Below are positions 31,528-39,794 of a DNA stretch of 64,000 nt, piece after piece. The notes below the pieces were generated by a model, which was given only the letters and a program-made list of their open reading frames with translations, was not told the origin of the DNA and did not search any database. Source of the DNA: an uncultured Pelagibacteraceae bacterium (GTDB lineage: Bacteria > Pseudomonadota > Alphaproteobacteria > Pelagibacterales > Pelagibacteraceae); contig CACMRC010000006.1 of NCBI GenBank assembly GCA_902615975.1, positions 1-64,000 of the forward strand. Reading direction: 5' to 3'. Every line of letters starts with the position of its first letter. Within the stretch, counting starts at the first letter, position 1. The translations under genes were made by a program, and so were the position numbers.

Positions 31528-32787
31528 ATGGATAAATTTCTGATTAATGGCCCTTGTAAAATCAAGGGTGATGTTTCAATTTCAGGTTCGAAGAATGCAT
31601 CCCTACCCATATTAGCTGCAACACTATTATTTGATAAATCTGTAGTTATCAAAAATTTACCAAGAGTTAGAGATATTAATACAATGTTAAATTTATTAAA
31701 GTCTCTTGGTTCTAAAATAATTTTATCTAGAGATAAAAAAACAGCAAAAATTATAAATAAAAAAAATATGAAAACTTTTGCTAGTTATTCTTTGGTCAAA
31801 ACAATGCGTGGTTCTATTTTAGTTTTAGGTCCACTTATTTCAAAATACCATAAATCTAAAATCTCTTTACCTGGAGGGTGTTTAATTGGTGCTAGACCAA
31901 TTAATTATCATCTAGCAGCATTAAAAAAACTTGGTATGAAATATGAATTAAAAGATGGATATATTCTTGCTAAATCAAAAGGAAAACTTAGCGGAACAAT
32001 TATAAATTTTCCAAAGATAAGTGTTGGGGCAACTGAAAATTCTATAATAGCAGCATGTTTAGCAAAAGGAAAAACAGTTTTAAGAAATTGTGCAATAGAA
32101 CCTGAGATTAAAGATCTTACAAGTTTTTTAAATAAAGCTGGAGCTAAAATAAAATGGACAGGAAGAGTTTGTAAAATCATAGGTGTAAATTCTTTAAATG
32201 AAACTGAATATTCTGTAATGGCTGATAGAATAGAAGCAGGCACATTTTGTGTAGCTGCAACACTTGCGAAAGGTAATTTACAAATAAATAATTTAAATCC
32301 TAAAATTATTAATACAGAAATAAAATTACTAAAAAAAGTTGGTGCTAAAATAAAAACTAATGAAAATAAAATATTAATTAAAGGACCAGAAAAAATAAAA
32401 TCAATAAAAAGTATCAAAACTAAAGAGTTTCCAGGTATTCCTACAGACCTTCAAGCACAATTGATGGTTTTAATGTGTAAAGCAGATGGCAAAAGCTCAA
32501 TAACCGAAAGTATTTTTGAAAATAGATTTATGCATGTTGCAGAATTGCAAAGACTAGGAGCAAAAATAAATATTAAAAATAATACCGCTACAATAGAAGG
32601 ACATACAAAATTCATTGGTGCCGAATTAATGTCTAGTGATTTAAGAGCTTCTGTTGCTTTGGTTCTAGCAGCTATAGTTTCTGATGGTAAATCATATATT
32701 AATAGAATTTATCACTTAGATAGAGGTTATGAAAAAATAGAAAATAAATTAAAAAAAATAGGTGTTAAAATTAAAAGATTAAAATAG
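31528..32787 (+). CDS. murA: UDP-N-acetylglucosamine 1-carboxyvinyltransferase
   Basis: First committed step of peptidoglycan precursor synthesis, using phosphoenolpyruvate. 419 residues, EPT fold. ISGSKNASLPILAA lies near the N-terminus and LPGGCLIGARPINYH carries the active-site cysteine, the fosfomycin target. FPGIPTDLQAQLMVL and SDLRASVALVLAA lie towards the C-terminus. The stop overlaps the next gene's GTG start by one base. Confidence 0.98.
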   Translation: MDKFLINGPCKIKGDVSISGSKNASLPILAATLLFDKSVVIKNLPRVRDINTMLNLLKSLGSKIILSRDKKTAKIINKKNMKTFASYSLVKTMRGSILVLGPLISKYHKSKISLPGGCLIGARPINYHLAALKKLGMKYELKDGYILAKSKGKLSGTIINFPKISVGATENSIIAACLAKGKTVLRNCAIEPEIKDLTSFLNKAGAKIKWTGRVCKIIGVNSLNETEYSVMADRIEAGTFCVAATLAKGNLQINNLNPKIINTEIKLLKKVGAKIKTNENKILIKGPEKIKSIKSIKTKEFPGIPTDLQAQLMVLMCKADGKSSITESIFENRFMHVAELQRLGAKINIKNNTATIEGHTKFIGAELMSSDLRASVALVLAAIVSDGKSYINRIYHLDRGYEKIENKLKKIGVKIKRLK

Positions 32788-33179
32788 TGAATAAATATTT
32801 AGCAAAAATAATAGCAAGTGACCAAGAAGGGTTACAAATGATTTCAGCTTGTAGTTCAGGGGCTAAGGTTAAAATTGCAGATATAAAATATCTTTCATTT
32901 AATAAGGTTTTTTTATTTTCAATTGAGAGAACCAAGGTTGAAAGTGATCAGGAAGATAAAAAAATCAATAGTATTTGTAGGTTTGATTTTATTGATAAAG
33001 TAAGATCAAAGAACATTGATCAATCAAATCAAGAAACAGTTTTAGAACTAATAGCTATAGATTATTTGAAAAATAATGATGTTTATGAAATAAATCTTAT
33101 TTTTAATAACAATGCTCATATTGCTTTAACTACAGAAACCATTGAAGCAAGATTAGAGGATCAAAGTGAAATTAAATAG
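32787..33179 (+). CDS. DUF2948-like protein (GTG start)
   Basis: 130 residues; GTG start overlapping the murA TAG by one base. The N-terminal segment AKIIASDQEGLQMISACSSGAKVKIADIKYL and the RFDFIDKVRSKNID portion resemble the alphaproteobacterial DUF2948 family, which is usually encoded between murA and hisD exactly as here. Molecular function is unknown; no catalytic motif or membrane segment is visible. Confidence 0.8.
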   Translation: MNKYLAKIIASDQEGLQMISACSSGAKVKIADIKYLSFNKVFLFSIERTKVESDQEDKKINSICRFDFIDKVRSKNIDQSNQETVLELIAIDYLKNNDVYEINLIFNNNAHIALTTETIEARLEDQSEIK

Positions 33180-33181
33180 TT

Positions 33182-34465
33182 ATGAGGATATTAAATAGTA
33201 AAAGTAAAAATTTTGATAAATTATTAGAGAATTTGCTTTTACAGAGAAAGAAAAAAATTGAATCAAACTCTGTTTCTGTAACAAATATAATTAAAGATGT
33301 TAAAAAAAATGGAGATAAAGCATTATTAAAATATGAGAAAAGATTTAATCAAAACAACATAATTATTCCAAGCTCAAAACAAATAAAAAAATCCATAAAT
33401 TCACTTGATAAAAAAGTAAAGAAAGCAATCGATACGGCTTATAATAGAATTTATAAATTTCATTCACTTCAAAAATTTAAAAATATTTCTTATACAGATA
33501 AATTAAAAAACAAAATTGAATATAAATATGTACCTTTAGAGTCTGTTGCAATTTATGTTCCTGGTTCTACTGCTTCATATCCATCGAGTGTGTTGATGAA
33601 TGCTATTCCAGCAATTGTAGCAGGTGTTAAGAGAATAGTTATGATTAATCCAGGCTATAAAGGAAAACAAAATCCAGCCGTATTATACGCCGCAAAAAAA
33701 TGCAGAATAAAAGAAATTTATTCTATCGGGGGCCCTCCTGCTATTGCAGCAGTATCTTATGGGACTAAAAAAATTAAAAAAGTTCATAAAATAGTTGGTC
33801 CAGGAAATACATATGTTGCGGCAGCAAAAAAAGAAGTTTTTGGTGTTGTTGGTATTGAAGGTATGACTGCAGGTCCTTCAGAAGTTACTGTCGTTTGTGA
33901 CAAATTCTCAAATCCTGAGTGGGTTGCAAGTGATTTAATTGGACAAGCAGAACATGATATTCTTGCACAATGTATTTTGATTTCAAAAGATAAAAATTTG
34001 CTAGATAAAGTAAAAATTGAAATTACTAAACAATTAAAAGAAATTCCAAGAGCTTCTGTTGCAAGAAAAAGTTTAATTAATAATGGAATTCTTATGTATA
34101 TTACTTCAGACCATAAAATAACAAGTGTTGTAAATAAAATTGCACCAGAACATTTAGAATTAAATATTAAAAATTATAAATCGTTAGTTCCAAAAATAAA
34201 AAATTCAGGATCAATATGTTTAGGAAAATATGCAGTTATGGCAATGACTGATTACAATGTTGGATCAAACCATGTGTTGCCAACTAATGGTTCTGCAAAA
34301 TACTCAAGCGGTATAAGTGTAAATGAATTTTATAAAAGGATTTCATACATAAACTTATCAAAAAAGGGTATTGAAAGTCTTGGGCCATCAGTTATAACAC
34401 TTGCAAATTACGAAGGGTTGGTTGGACACGCTCAATCTGTAGTAAAACGAATAAGGAGAAAATAA
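33182..34465 (+). CDS. hisD: Histidinol dehydrogenase
   Basis: Last two oxidations of histidine synthesis, zinc and NAD dependent. 427 residues. Family signatures: [52 protein letters not shown] (zinc and substrate region) and [11 protein letters not shown] near the C-terminus, with [19 protein letters not shown]. It lies 2 nt after the DUF2948-like gene and 2 nt before infA. hisG and hisZ are at 36.7-38.5 kb, so the his genes are dispersed. Confidence 0.97.
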   Translation: MRILNSKSKNFDKLLENLLLQRKKKIESNSVSVTNIIKDVKKNGDKALLKYEKRFNQNNIIIPSSKQIKKSINSLDKKVKKAIDTAYNRIYKFHSLQKFKNISYTDKLKNKIEYKYVPLESVAIYVPGSTASYPSSVLMNAIPAIVAGVKRIVMINPGYKGKQNPAVLYAAKKCRIKEIYSIGGPPAIAAVSYGTKKIKKVHKIVGPGNTYVAAAKKEVFGVVGIEGMTAGPSEVTVVCDKFSNPEWVASDLIGQAEHDILAQCILISKDKNLLDKVKIEITKQLKEIPRASVARKSLINNGILMYITSDHKITSVVNKIAPEHLELNIKNYKSLVPKIKNSGSICLGKYAVMAMTDYNVGSNHVLPTNGSAKYSSGISVNEFYKRISYINLSKKGIESLGPSVITLANYEGLVGHAQSVVKRIRRK

Positions 34466-34467
34466 AT

Positions 34468-34683
34468 TTGTCAAAACAAGACTTACTGGAATTTAAAGGT
34501 ACAGTGATTGACCTACTTCCCAACGCTATGTTTAGAGTAAAATTAGAAAATGGACATACCGTTACTGCCCATACAGCTGGTAAGTTAAGAAAAAACAGAA
34601 TTAGAGTTCTCCAAGGTGATAATGTGACAGTTGAAATGACACCTTACGATCTTACTAAAGGAAGAATTATCTTTAGGGGATAA
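34468..34683 (+). CDS. infA: Translation initiation factor IF-1 (TTG start)
   Basis: 71 residues, an S1-like OB fold with the full IF-1 consensus: [58 protein letters not shown]. The start is TTG at 34468; no ATG occurs before the conserved region. A GGAG (34455-34458) nine bases upstream is one of the better Shine-Dalgarno sites in the window. tRNA-Phe begins 4 nt after the stop. Confidence 0.97.
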   Translation: MSKQDLLEFKGTVIDLLPNAMFRVKLENGHTVTAHTAGKLRKNRIRVLQGDNVTVEMTPYDLTKGRIIFRG

Positions 34684-34687
34684 ATAA

Positions 34688-34762
34688 GGCTGAGTAGCTC
34701 AGGAGTAGAGCAGAGCCCTGAAAAGGCTTGTGTCGGAGGTGCGAATCCTTCCTCAGCCACCA
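34688..34762 (+). tRNA. tRNA-Phe (GAA)
   Basis: 75 nt. Acceptor GGCTGAG (34688-34694) pairs with CTCAGCC (34752-34758); discriminator A; encoded CCA at 34760-34762. Anticodon loop CTGAAAA with anticodon GAA at 34720-34722, reading UUC and UUU. It begins 4 nt after the infA stop, suggesting a shared transcript with processing at the tRNA. Confidence 0.96.
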
Positions 34763-34842
34763 CCAAAAAGTTTCATCTTGAAATAATCGTAAAAGAAATT
34801 ACTTTTAAGAGATAATAAATAACAAAAGGACTAAGAAATAAG

Positions 34843-35055
34843 ATGAGTACACTACAAGGAAAAATTAAATGGTATAATGGTAAAAAGGGATATGGCTTCA
34901 TTGAAAGAGATGATAAAGAAAAAGATGCCTTTGTTCACGCTTCAGCGGTAAAAGCTGCTGGTATGAGATATCTCAATGAAGGTGATAAACTTGAATTCAC
35001 ATTAGAAGATGGTCCCAAAGGTCCTTCTGCAGTTAATTTAAAAAAAATAGACTAA
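34843..35055 (+). CDS. Cold shock protein (CspA family)
   Basis: 70 residues, a single cold-shock domain. RNP1-type KGYGFIERD and RNP2-type DAFVHASAV are present, with the N-terminal GKIKWYNGKKG. It binds single-stranded nucleic acid and acts as an RNA chaperone. The roughly 80-nt stretch between tRNA-Phe and the ATG is its leader; AAGGA precedes the ATG by about 12 bases. A clear intrinsic terminator follows, unusual for this window. Confidence 0.95.
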   Translation: MSTLQGKIKWYNGKKGYGFIERDDKEKDAFVHASAVKAAGMRYLNEGDKLEFTLEDGPKGPSAVNLKKID

Positions 35056-35070
35056 TTTAGAAATAATTTA

Positions 35071-35113
35071 AAAGGGCGTTTTATCTATCAAATAGATAAA
35101 CGTCCTTTTCTAT
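35071..35113 (+). terminator. Intrinsic terminator after the cold shock gene
   Basis: Arms 35071-35088 and 35092-35109 form a long hairpin (TTTATCTAT pairs perfectly with ATAGATAAA; the lower part AAAGGGCG pairs with CGTCCTTTT through one G-T wobble and a bulged T) with a 3-nt CAA loop, followed by T-rich sequence. It is the strongest terminator seen in the window. Confidence 0.8.
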
Positions 35114-35140
35114 TTAGACCTTGAATATTAATTTTTTTTG

Positions 35141-35191
35141 TCTAAAAGACTGCTCATGAATATAAATATTACATACAGAAAGACTTTTAGA
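35141..35191. repeat. Imperfect inverted repeat in the csp / tRNA-His gap
   Basis: TCTAAAAGACT (35141-35151) and AGACTTTTAGA (35181-35191) are complementary at 10 of 11 positions with a 29-nt loop, beyond the csp terminator and before the tRNA-His promoter. This could be part of a small RNA or chance pairing in AT-rich DNA. Confidence 0.3.
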
Positions 35192-35213
35192 AGTACTCAC
35201 AGAAACTGTTTCC

Positions 35214-35229
35214 ATAGCCAGTAGGCTAT
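35214..35229. promoter_or_regulatory. Perfect 6-bp dyad upstream of tRNA-His -10 element
   Basis: ATAGCC-AGTA-GGCTAT, positioned 10 bp before the candidate -10 box so that it covers the -35 zone. It may be an operator, or a small terminator hairpin for RNA entering from upstream (TTATTTAT follows). Confidence 0.3.
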
Positions 35230-35239
35230 TTATTTATAT

Positions 35240-35245
35240 TATAAT
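35240..35245 (+). promoter_or_regulatory. -10 element for tRNA-His / hisS-hisZ-hisG
   Basis: TATAAT lies 40 nt before the first base of tRNA-His, predicting a 5' leader of roughly 30-35 nt. It is the only consensus -10 box in the gap, so the tRNA and the his genes behind it probably share this promoter. Confidence 0.5.
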
Positions 35246-35285
35246 TTTAAATCCACATAAAATAAGATAAAAACAAAGAGGATAA

Positions 35286-35360
35286 GCCCGGGTGGTGTAA
35301 TGGTTAGCACGGAAGTTTGTGGAACTTTAAGTTTGAGTTCGACTCTCAGCCCGGGTACCA
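35286..35360 (+). tRNA. tRNA-His (GTG), alphaproteobacterial type without G-1
   Basis: 75 nt. Acceptor GCCCGGG (35286-35292) pairs with CCCGGGT (35350-35356), giving a G1-U72 wobble; discriminator is A (35357) and CCA is encoded at 35358-35360. The base before G1 is A, so the usual extra G-1 opposite C73 is not encoded. The anticodon arm GAAGT-TTGTGGA-ACTTT has anticodon GTG at 35319-35321. Lack of G-1 with A73 is a known alphaproteobacterial feature that goes with an unusual HisRS. Only 4 nt separate the CCA from the hisS ATG. Confidence 0.95.
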
Positions 35361-35364
35361 AAAA

Positions 35365-36759
35365 ATGAATAAAGAAAAAAAATTAATTCCTGGATTACCT
35401 TCAGGATTTGAAGATCGTTGGGATAAAAAACTTCTTCTCAAAAAAAAGCTTTTAAAAGCTATTGAGAATAATTTTATTAAATTTGGAGCAGAGGCTCTGG
35501 AAACCCCTTCGTTTGAGATAAGTGAAAATATAGGATCTTTTTTGGCAGAAGATGAAGCTAATCCTATGTCTGATGTATTCTCATTTGAGGATGGAGAAAA
35601 GAGCATTACTCTTAGGTATGATCTTTCAAGCCCACTAGCTAGATTTGTTGCTCAAAATAATCAAGAGCTTCCATCAATTTTTAAAAGGTATGCCATTCAA
35701 AATGTCTTTAGAAATGAAAAGGCTGGTAATGGAAGATACAGAGAATTTATGCAAGCAGATTTTGATATCGTTGGAAATGTTAATCCTGCGCAAGCAAATG
35801 CGGAGCTTTGCAATTTAATATCAAGTACCTTGTTAGATTGTGGTCTAAAAAAAGATCAATTTACAATCAACGTTAGTAACAGAAAAATAGTTCAAGGATT
35901 AATTGATGATTTAAAAATATCAGAAGAAAAGCAAATTAAAGTAATTAGAGCAATTGATAAATTAGACAAACCAGGTTTTGGTTTAAAAGGTGTTGAAGAT
36001 CTGCTCAAAAAAGAGAGAAAAGATATAAGTGGTGCAATCACTAAGGGTGCAGATTTAAACGATGAACAAGCATCTGAAATACTAAATTTTTTAAAAATTA
36101 AAGATTTAAAAGAATTAAAAGAAACATTAAAAAATCCATTGTCTCAAGAAGGTATAAAGGAATTAGAACAAGTATTTGAAGTATTGGGTTACAGTTCAAA
36201 TTTAAATCAGGTCAAAACAAATTTTACAATTGTTAGGGGATTGGCTTATTATTCAGATTTCATTGTTGAAACAAATCTAAATTTTAAAGTCACAAATAAC
36301 AAAGGCAAAGAGGTCGATATAGGCAGTATTTGTTCTGGAGGAGCCTATGCAAAATTAATTTCGAGATTTAAAGGTGTGGATATTCCAGGCACCGGAATTA
36401 GTTTTGGAGTTGATCGATTGTTATTTGCTTTAATGCAATTGGGTCAAGTAAAAGTAGATAGTCAAAAACCAGTTTTAGTTTGTGTAATGGATGAAAAATA
36501 TCTCAAAAGTTATTATGAAATTTTAGATCTATTAAGAAATAATAATATCAATGCTGAAATTTTTTTAGATACAAAAAAAAATTTAGGTAAGCAACTAACC
36601 CTAGCAAATAAACGTGAGTTGGATGTTGCAATAATATGTGGTGAAAATGAATTTAATGAAAATACAGTCACTATAAAAAGTCTCAAAGGCGTTAAGGGTG
36701 AAAACAATAAAACATTTCCAAAAGAAAATTTAATCGATGAAGTCAAAAAACTTATCTGA
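35365..36759 (+). CDS. hisS: Histidine--tRNA ligase
   Basis: Charges tRNA-His. 464 residues from the ATG at 35365; an upstream in-frame TTG at 35317 lies inside tRNA-His and is rejected. Class II motifs: RYDLSSPLARFVA, the motif 2 region YAIQNVFRNEKAGNGRYREFMQADFDIVG, the HisRS-specific IVRGLAYYSDFIVE, and motif 3 GTGISFGVDRLLFAL. A C-terminal anticodon-binding domain follows (from about residue 370). The gene is 4 nt after tRNA-His, with no Shine-Dalgarno possible outside the tRNA, and overlaps hisZ by 23 bp. Confidence 0.97.
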   Translation: MNKEKKLIPGLPSGFEDRWDKKLLLKKKLLKAIENNFIKFGAEALETPSFEISENIGSFLAEDEANPMSDVFSFEDGEKSITLRYDLSSPLARFVAQNNQELPSIFKRYAIQNVFRNEKAGNGRYREFMQADFDIVGNVNPAQANAELCNLISSTLLDCGLKKDQFTINVSNRKIVQGLIDDLKISEEKQIKVIRAIDKLDKPGFGLKGVEDLLKKERKDISGAITKGADLNDEQASEILNFLKIKDLKELKETLKNPLSQEGIKELEQVFEVLGYSSNLNQVKTNFTIVRGLAYYSDFIVETNLNFKVTNNKGKEVDIGSICSGGAYAKLISRFKGVDIPGTGISFGVDRLLFALMQLGQVKVDSQKPVLVCVMDEKYLKSYYEILDLLRNNNINAEIFLDTKKNLGKQLTLANKRELDVAIICGENEFNENTVTIKSLKGVKGENNKTFPKENLIDEVKKLI

Positions 36760-37789
36760 AAACATACTTAGATCAGTAAAATCTAAGGGTTTTAAATATA
36801 TTGATTTACCTTCAGTAATTGAGGCTAATCACATTGTTCAAAGATCAGGAGAAAATTTTAGAAAGTTTATCTTCTCCTTTACTGATCAGAATGGAAGCGA
36901 GTTGTGTTTAAGACCAGATTTAACAATTGCATCTTGTTTAAGGTATTTGGAAAATAATTTAAAAGGTAAGGAAAAAATTTTTTACAGTGGTCAAGCTTAT
37001 CGAAAATCACAAAACAAAAAAGACTCAATCATTAGAAATCAAATTGGATTTGAAATTTTAGGATCTAAGGATGAGAAAAATGACGATAAAGAAATTATAA
37101 ATACATCTCTTAAATCACTTCAAAATATCAAATATTCTTTAGGAACACTAACTATCGGAAATGTTGAAATATTTAATTTGTTAATTTCAAAATTGGATAT
37201 TCCAAAGAGATGGAAGCTAAGATTAGCCAGACACTTCTGGAGAGAAGAATATTTTAATGATTTATTAAAAAGATTAGAAACTAATTCAGATGTTGATCCA
37301 ACAATTGTAGAAATAGATAAAAAGCGTTACGTGAAAATGCTTAAAGAGGATTTATCAAATATTGTTGCAGGAAGAACAATTAATGAAATATTAAAAAGAT
37401 TTGATCAGAAAATAAAAGATCCTAGAAGAGCTAGCAAAGGAAAGAATGTTTCAAAAATAATTAAAGATTTCTTAAAAATTAAATGTCCCATAAATAAAGC
37501 AGCAATTGAGTTAAATAAATTTTTTAAAAAAAACAAAATAAATCTAGCTGTAGATCAAAAATATTTTCCAATCTCGAATAATAAGGTTTCAAAATTAAAT
37601 GTAGTATTTTCAGCATCCTTTGGAAGACAATTAGAATATTACACTGGGATGGTTTTTAAAATTGATATTAAATCTAAAAACTCATTAAAAAATATTATTA
37701 ATGGTGGTCGTTATGATGGTCTAATTTCAGATTTAGGATCAAAAAAACAAACTCCAGCAGTAGGTGCTGCTTTAAATTTAAATTACTAA
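36737..37789 (+). CDS. hisZ: ATP phosphoribosyltransferase regulatory subunit
   Basis: A HisRS paralogue lacking tRNA charging that activates short-form HisG. 350 residues: LCLRPDLTIASCLRYLE corresponds to the class II motif region, and ASFGRQLEYYTGMVFKID with INGGRYDGLISDLG to the histidine-binding parts. It has no anticodon-binding domain, which separates HisZ from HisRS. It overlaps hisS by 23 bp and hisG by one base (TAATG), so the three genes are coupled. Confidence 0.92.
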   Translation: MKSKNLSENILRSVKSKGFKYIDLPSVIEANHIVQRSGENFRKFIFSFTDQNGSELCLRPDLTIASCLRYLENNLKGKEKIFYSGQAYRKSQNKKDSIIRNQIGFEILGSKDEKNDDKEIINTSLKSLQNIKYSLGTLTIGNVEIFNLLISKLDIPKRWKLRLARHFWREEYFNDLLKRLETNSDVDPTIVEIDKKRYVKMLKEDLSNIVAGRTINEILKRFDQKIKDPRRASKGKNVSKIIKDFLKIKCPINKAAIELNKFFKKNKINLAVDQKYFPISNNKVSKLNVVFSASFGRQLEYYTGMVFKIDIKSKNSLKNIINGGRYDGLISDLGSKKQTPAVGAALNLNY

Positions 37790-38481
37790 TGACAAAAAAT
37801 ATTTTAAATATTGGAGTTCCAAGCAAAGGTAGACTTAGAAAAGATGTTTTAAATATTTTTAAAAAAAATAAATTAAATCTCATTTCTGAAAGAGGAGAAA
37901 GAGATCTTTTAGGATCTATAAAACAATTTAAAAATATTAAGATTTTATATCTTCATGCAAGAGAGATCATCGAAAGACTTGGAGACGGATCTTTGGACAT
38001 AGGTTTTTCTGGCTTTGATTTATTAAAGGAAAGTGAAATTAACACTCAAAAGAAAATTAATGTTTTAAAAAGATATGATTTTGGTAAGGCTACATTAGTA
38101 GTCGCAATTCCTGATCCATGGATAGATGTACAAACAGTTGCAGATTTAGAGGAAATTGCATTTGAATTTAAAGATAAGAAAAAGAAAAGATTAAGAGTGG
38201 CAACAAAATATCCAAATTTAACAAGGGAATTTTTATTTTCAAAGGGTGTTACCCAATTCAAATTAATTGATAGTTTGGGTGCAACTGAAGCTTATCCTTT
38301 TACAGGCTCATCGGAAATAATTACAGATATCACTTCTACCGGAGAAACGTTAAAAGCAAACAATCTACGTATTTTAAAGGATGGAGAAATATTAAGATCA
38401 GAGGCCTGCATGATGATTTCTAAGTCATCCAATAATAAAATGGGTCTTAAAAAAATAGCAAAATTACTTTCTAAAAATTAA
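37789..38481 (+). CDS. hisG: ATP phosphoribosyltransferase, short form
   Basis: First and feedback-controlled step of histidine synthesis. 230 residues, lacking the C-terminal regulatory domain of long-form HisG, which explains the need for HisZ. Recognisable segments: NIGVPSKGRLRKDVL, DIGFSGFDLL, RVATKYPNLTREFLFSKGV, GATEAYPFTGSSEIITDITSTGETLKANNL. Placing it behind tRNA-His and hisS links histidine supply and histidyl-tRNA formation in one transcript. Confidence 0.96.
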   Translation: MTKNILNIGVPSKGRLRKDVLNIFKKNKLNLISERGERDLLGSIKQFKNIKILYLHAREIIERLGDGSLDIGFSGFDLLKESEINTQKKINVLKRYDFGKATLVVAIPDPWIDVQTVADLEEIAFEFKDKKKKRLRVATKYPNLTREFLFSKGVTQFKLIDSLGATEAYPFTGSSEIITDITSTGETLKANNLRILKDGEILRSEACMMISKSSNNKMGLKKIAKLLSKN

Positions 38482-38595
38482 GTCTTTCCAATAAATTAGT
38501 ATAATTTTAATAATATCTAGATTTCTAATAATTGCATAAAGTGCAACAATAACACAAATAATAAAGAATATTTTTAATACTAAAATTAGTTCCAT
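38464..38595 (-). CDS. Possible 43-residue membrane peptide
   Basis: Minus-strand ORF with ATG at 38595 and stop at 38466-38464. The peptide begins MELILVLKIFFIICVIVALY, a transmembrane segment, and ends IYWKDLIFRK. It fills most of the hisG-rmuC gap and overlaps the hisG 3' end by 18 bp, in keeping with the convergent overlaps elsewhere in the window. There is no clear Shine-Dalgarno sequence and AT-rich DNA readily gives such hydrophobic ORFs, so confidence is limited. Confidence 0.35.
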   Translation of the reverse strand: MELILVLKIFFIICVIVALYAIIRNLDIIKIILIYWKDLIFRK

Positions 38596-38659
38596 AAAGT
38601 ATTTTTAAATATTTAAATACATTAATCAAATATTTACGATAAAATAAAAAATTAGAATC

Positions 38660-39757
38660 ATGGATAATATATTGTTAATTTTACTAGTTTTGCTATTAGG
38701 CGGTGTTTTAGCTATTCTTTATCTAAATTTAAAAACTAATCCAAAAGATGAAAATGAAAACAAAGAAGTTGAGGAAATAGCTAATTTAAAATCAGAAATA
38801 TCAAGTTTAAAAGATACCTTAAACACTACAATCAATAGCTCACTTGGTGCAATGTCGACTTCATTTAATAATCTATCAACTGGGGTTACTAAAGATATGA
38901 CTGAAACTTTAACCAAGGTAGAGGAAAAGGTTGGTAATTTTAATCGACAAGTTCAACTATTAAATCAAAGCCAAGAGGGGATAACTAAAATTTTAGCTGG
39001 AGTTAAGAAATATGGAACTCTTGCAGAATTTAGCTTAGATGCTCTAATTAAAGATTTGCTACCAGCCTCTCAATTCATGACGAATGTTAAAATGAAAGAG
39101 GACACTAGTGAAAATGTTGAATTTGCAATAAAGCTTCAAGGAGATGTTTTAGTTCCTGTTGATAGTCATTTTCCAGTAGAAAAATTCAAAGCAATTACCG
39201 ATGGTCATGACGCAGAAGACAAAAGGGCTGTAGCAGATGCTAGAGCAAAATTAGCCTCAGCGTTTAAAGCAAAAGCTAAAAGTGTTAATGAAAAATATAT
39301 TGTTCCACCAAAAACTACTGATTTTGCAATCGTATATGCTCCTACAGAAAGTTTATACAAAGAGTTAACTGAATACCAAGATCCAAGTACAAAAGAATTA
39401 TTAACTCAAGAGTTAATGAAAAAATACAAAGTTGTAATATGTGGACCCAATACTCTTTCTGCTTACTTACAGTCTTTACATATGGGATTTCAATCATTGA
39501 AGGTACAAAAAGGTGCAACGGAAATTTATAATCATTTAAAAACAATCAGTACAAGATTTTCTAAACATTTCGACAACATTATAGTTCTTAGAAAAAAATT
39601 AGAGGATGCTATGGGAGTTGTTGATAAATTTGGAACGGATGCAAGATCAATTTCAAGAACCTTAGAAAATATTAAAGATCCCGAGCAGGTTGAGAAAGCT
39701 GTACAAACTGAAAACGTGGAAAAATTTGTTGAACGAAATAGGCAGCTTAAAAATTAA
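38660..39757 (+). CDS. rmuC: RmuC family DNA recombination protein
   Basis: 365 residues: an N-terminal transmembrane segment (about 4-25), a coiled-coil stretch (about 35-110), then the RmuC nuclease-like domain with VKKYGTLAEFSLDALIKDLLP, VLVPVDSHFPVEKF and VVICGPNTLSAYLQSLHMGFQ. RmuC was identified in E. coli as limiting inversions at short repeats. It starts a plus-strand series with a RecB/MGME1-like nuclease and an exonuclease I homologue. Confidence 0.93.
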   Translation: MDNILLILLVLLLGGVLAILYLNLKTNPKDENENKEVEEIANLKSEISSLKDTLNTTINSSLGAMSTSFNNLSTGVTKDMTETLTKVEEKVGNFNRQVQLLNQSQEGITKILAGVKKYGTLAEFSLDALIKDLLPASQFMTNVKMKEDTSENVEFAIKLQGDVLVPVDSHFPVEKFKAITDGHDAEDKRAVADARAKLASAFKAKAKSVNEKYIVPPKTTDFAIVYAPTESLYKELTEYQDPSTKELLTQELMKKYKVVICGPNTLSAYLQSLHMGFQSLKVQKGATEIYNHLKTISTRFSKHFDNIIVLRKKLEDAMGVVDKFGTDARSISRTLENIKDPEQVEKAVQTENVEKFVERNRQLKN

Positions 39758-39794
39758 TTTCTTTTTTTCCTTAATAACGTCTATAAGAAATCTC

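Noticed and set aside
31908..32417. 169-codon minus-strand ORF in murA
   Set aside because: Antisense of a fully conserved murA; composition follows reverse-complemented murA codons.
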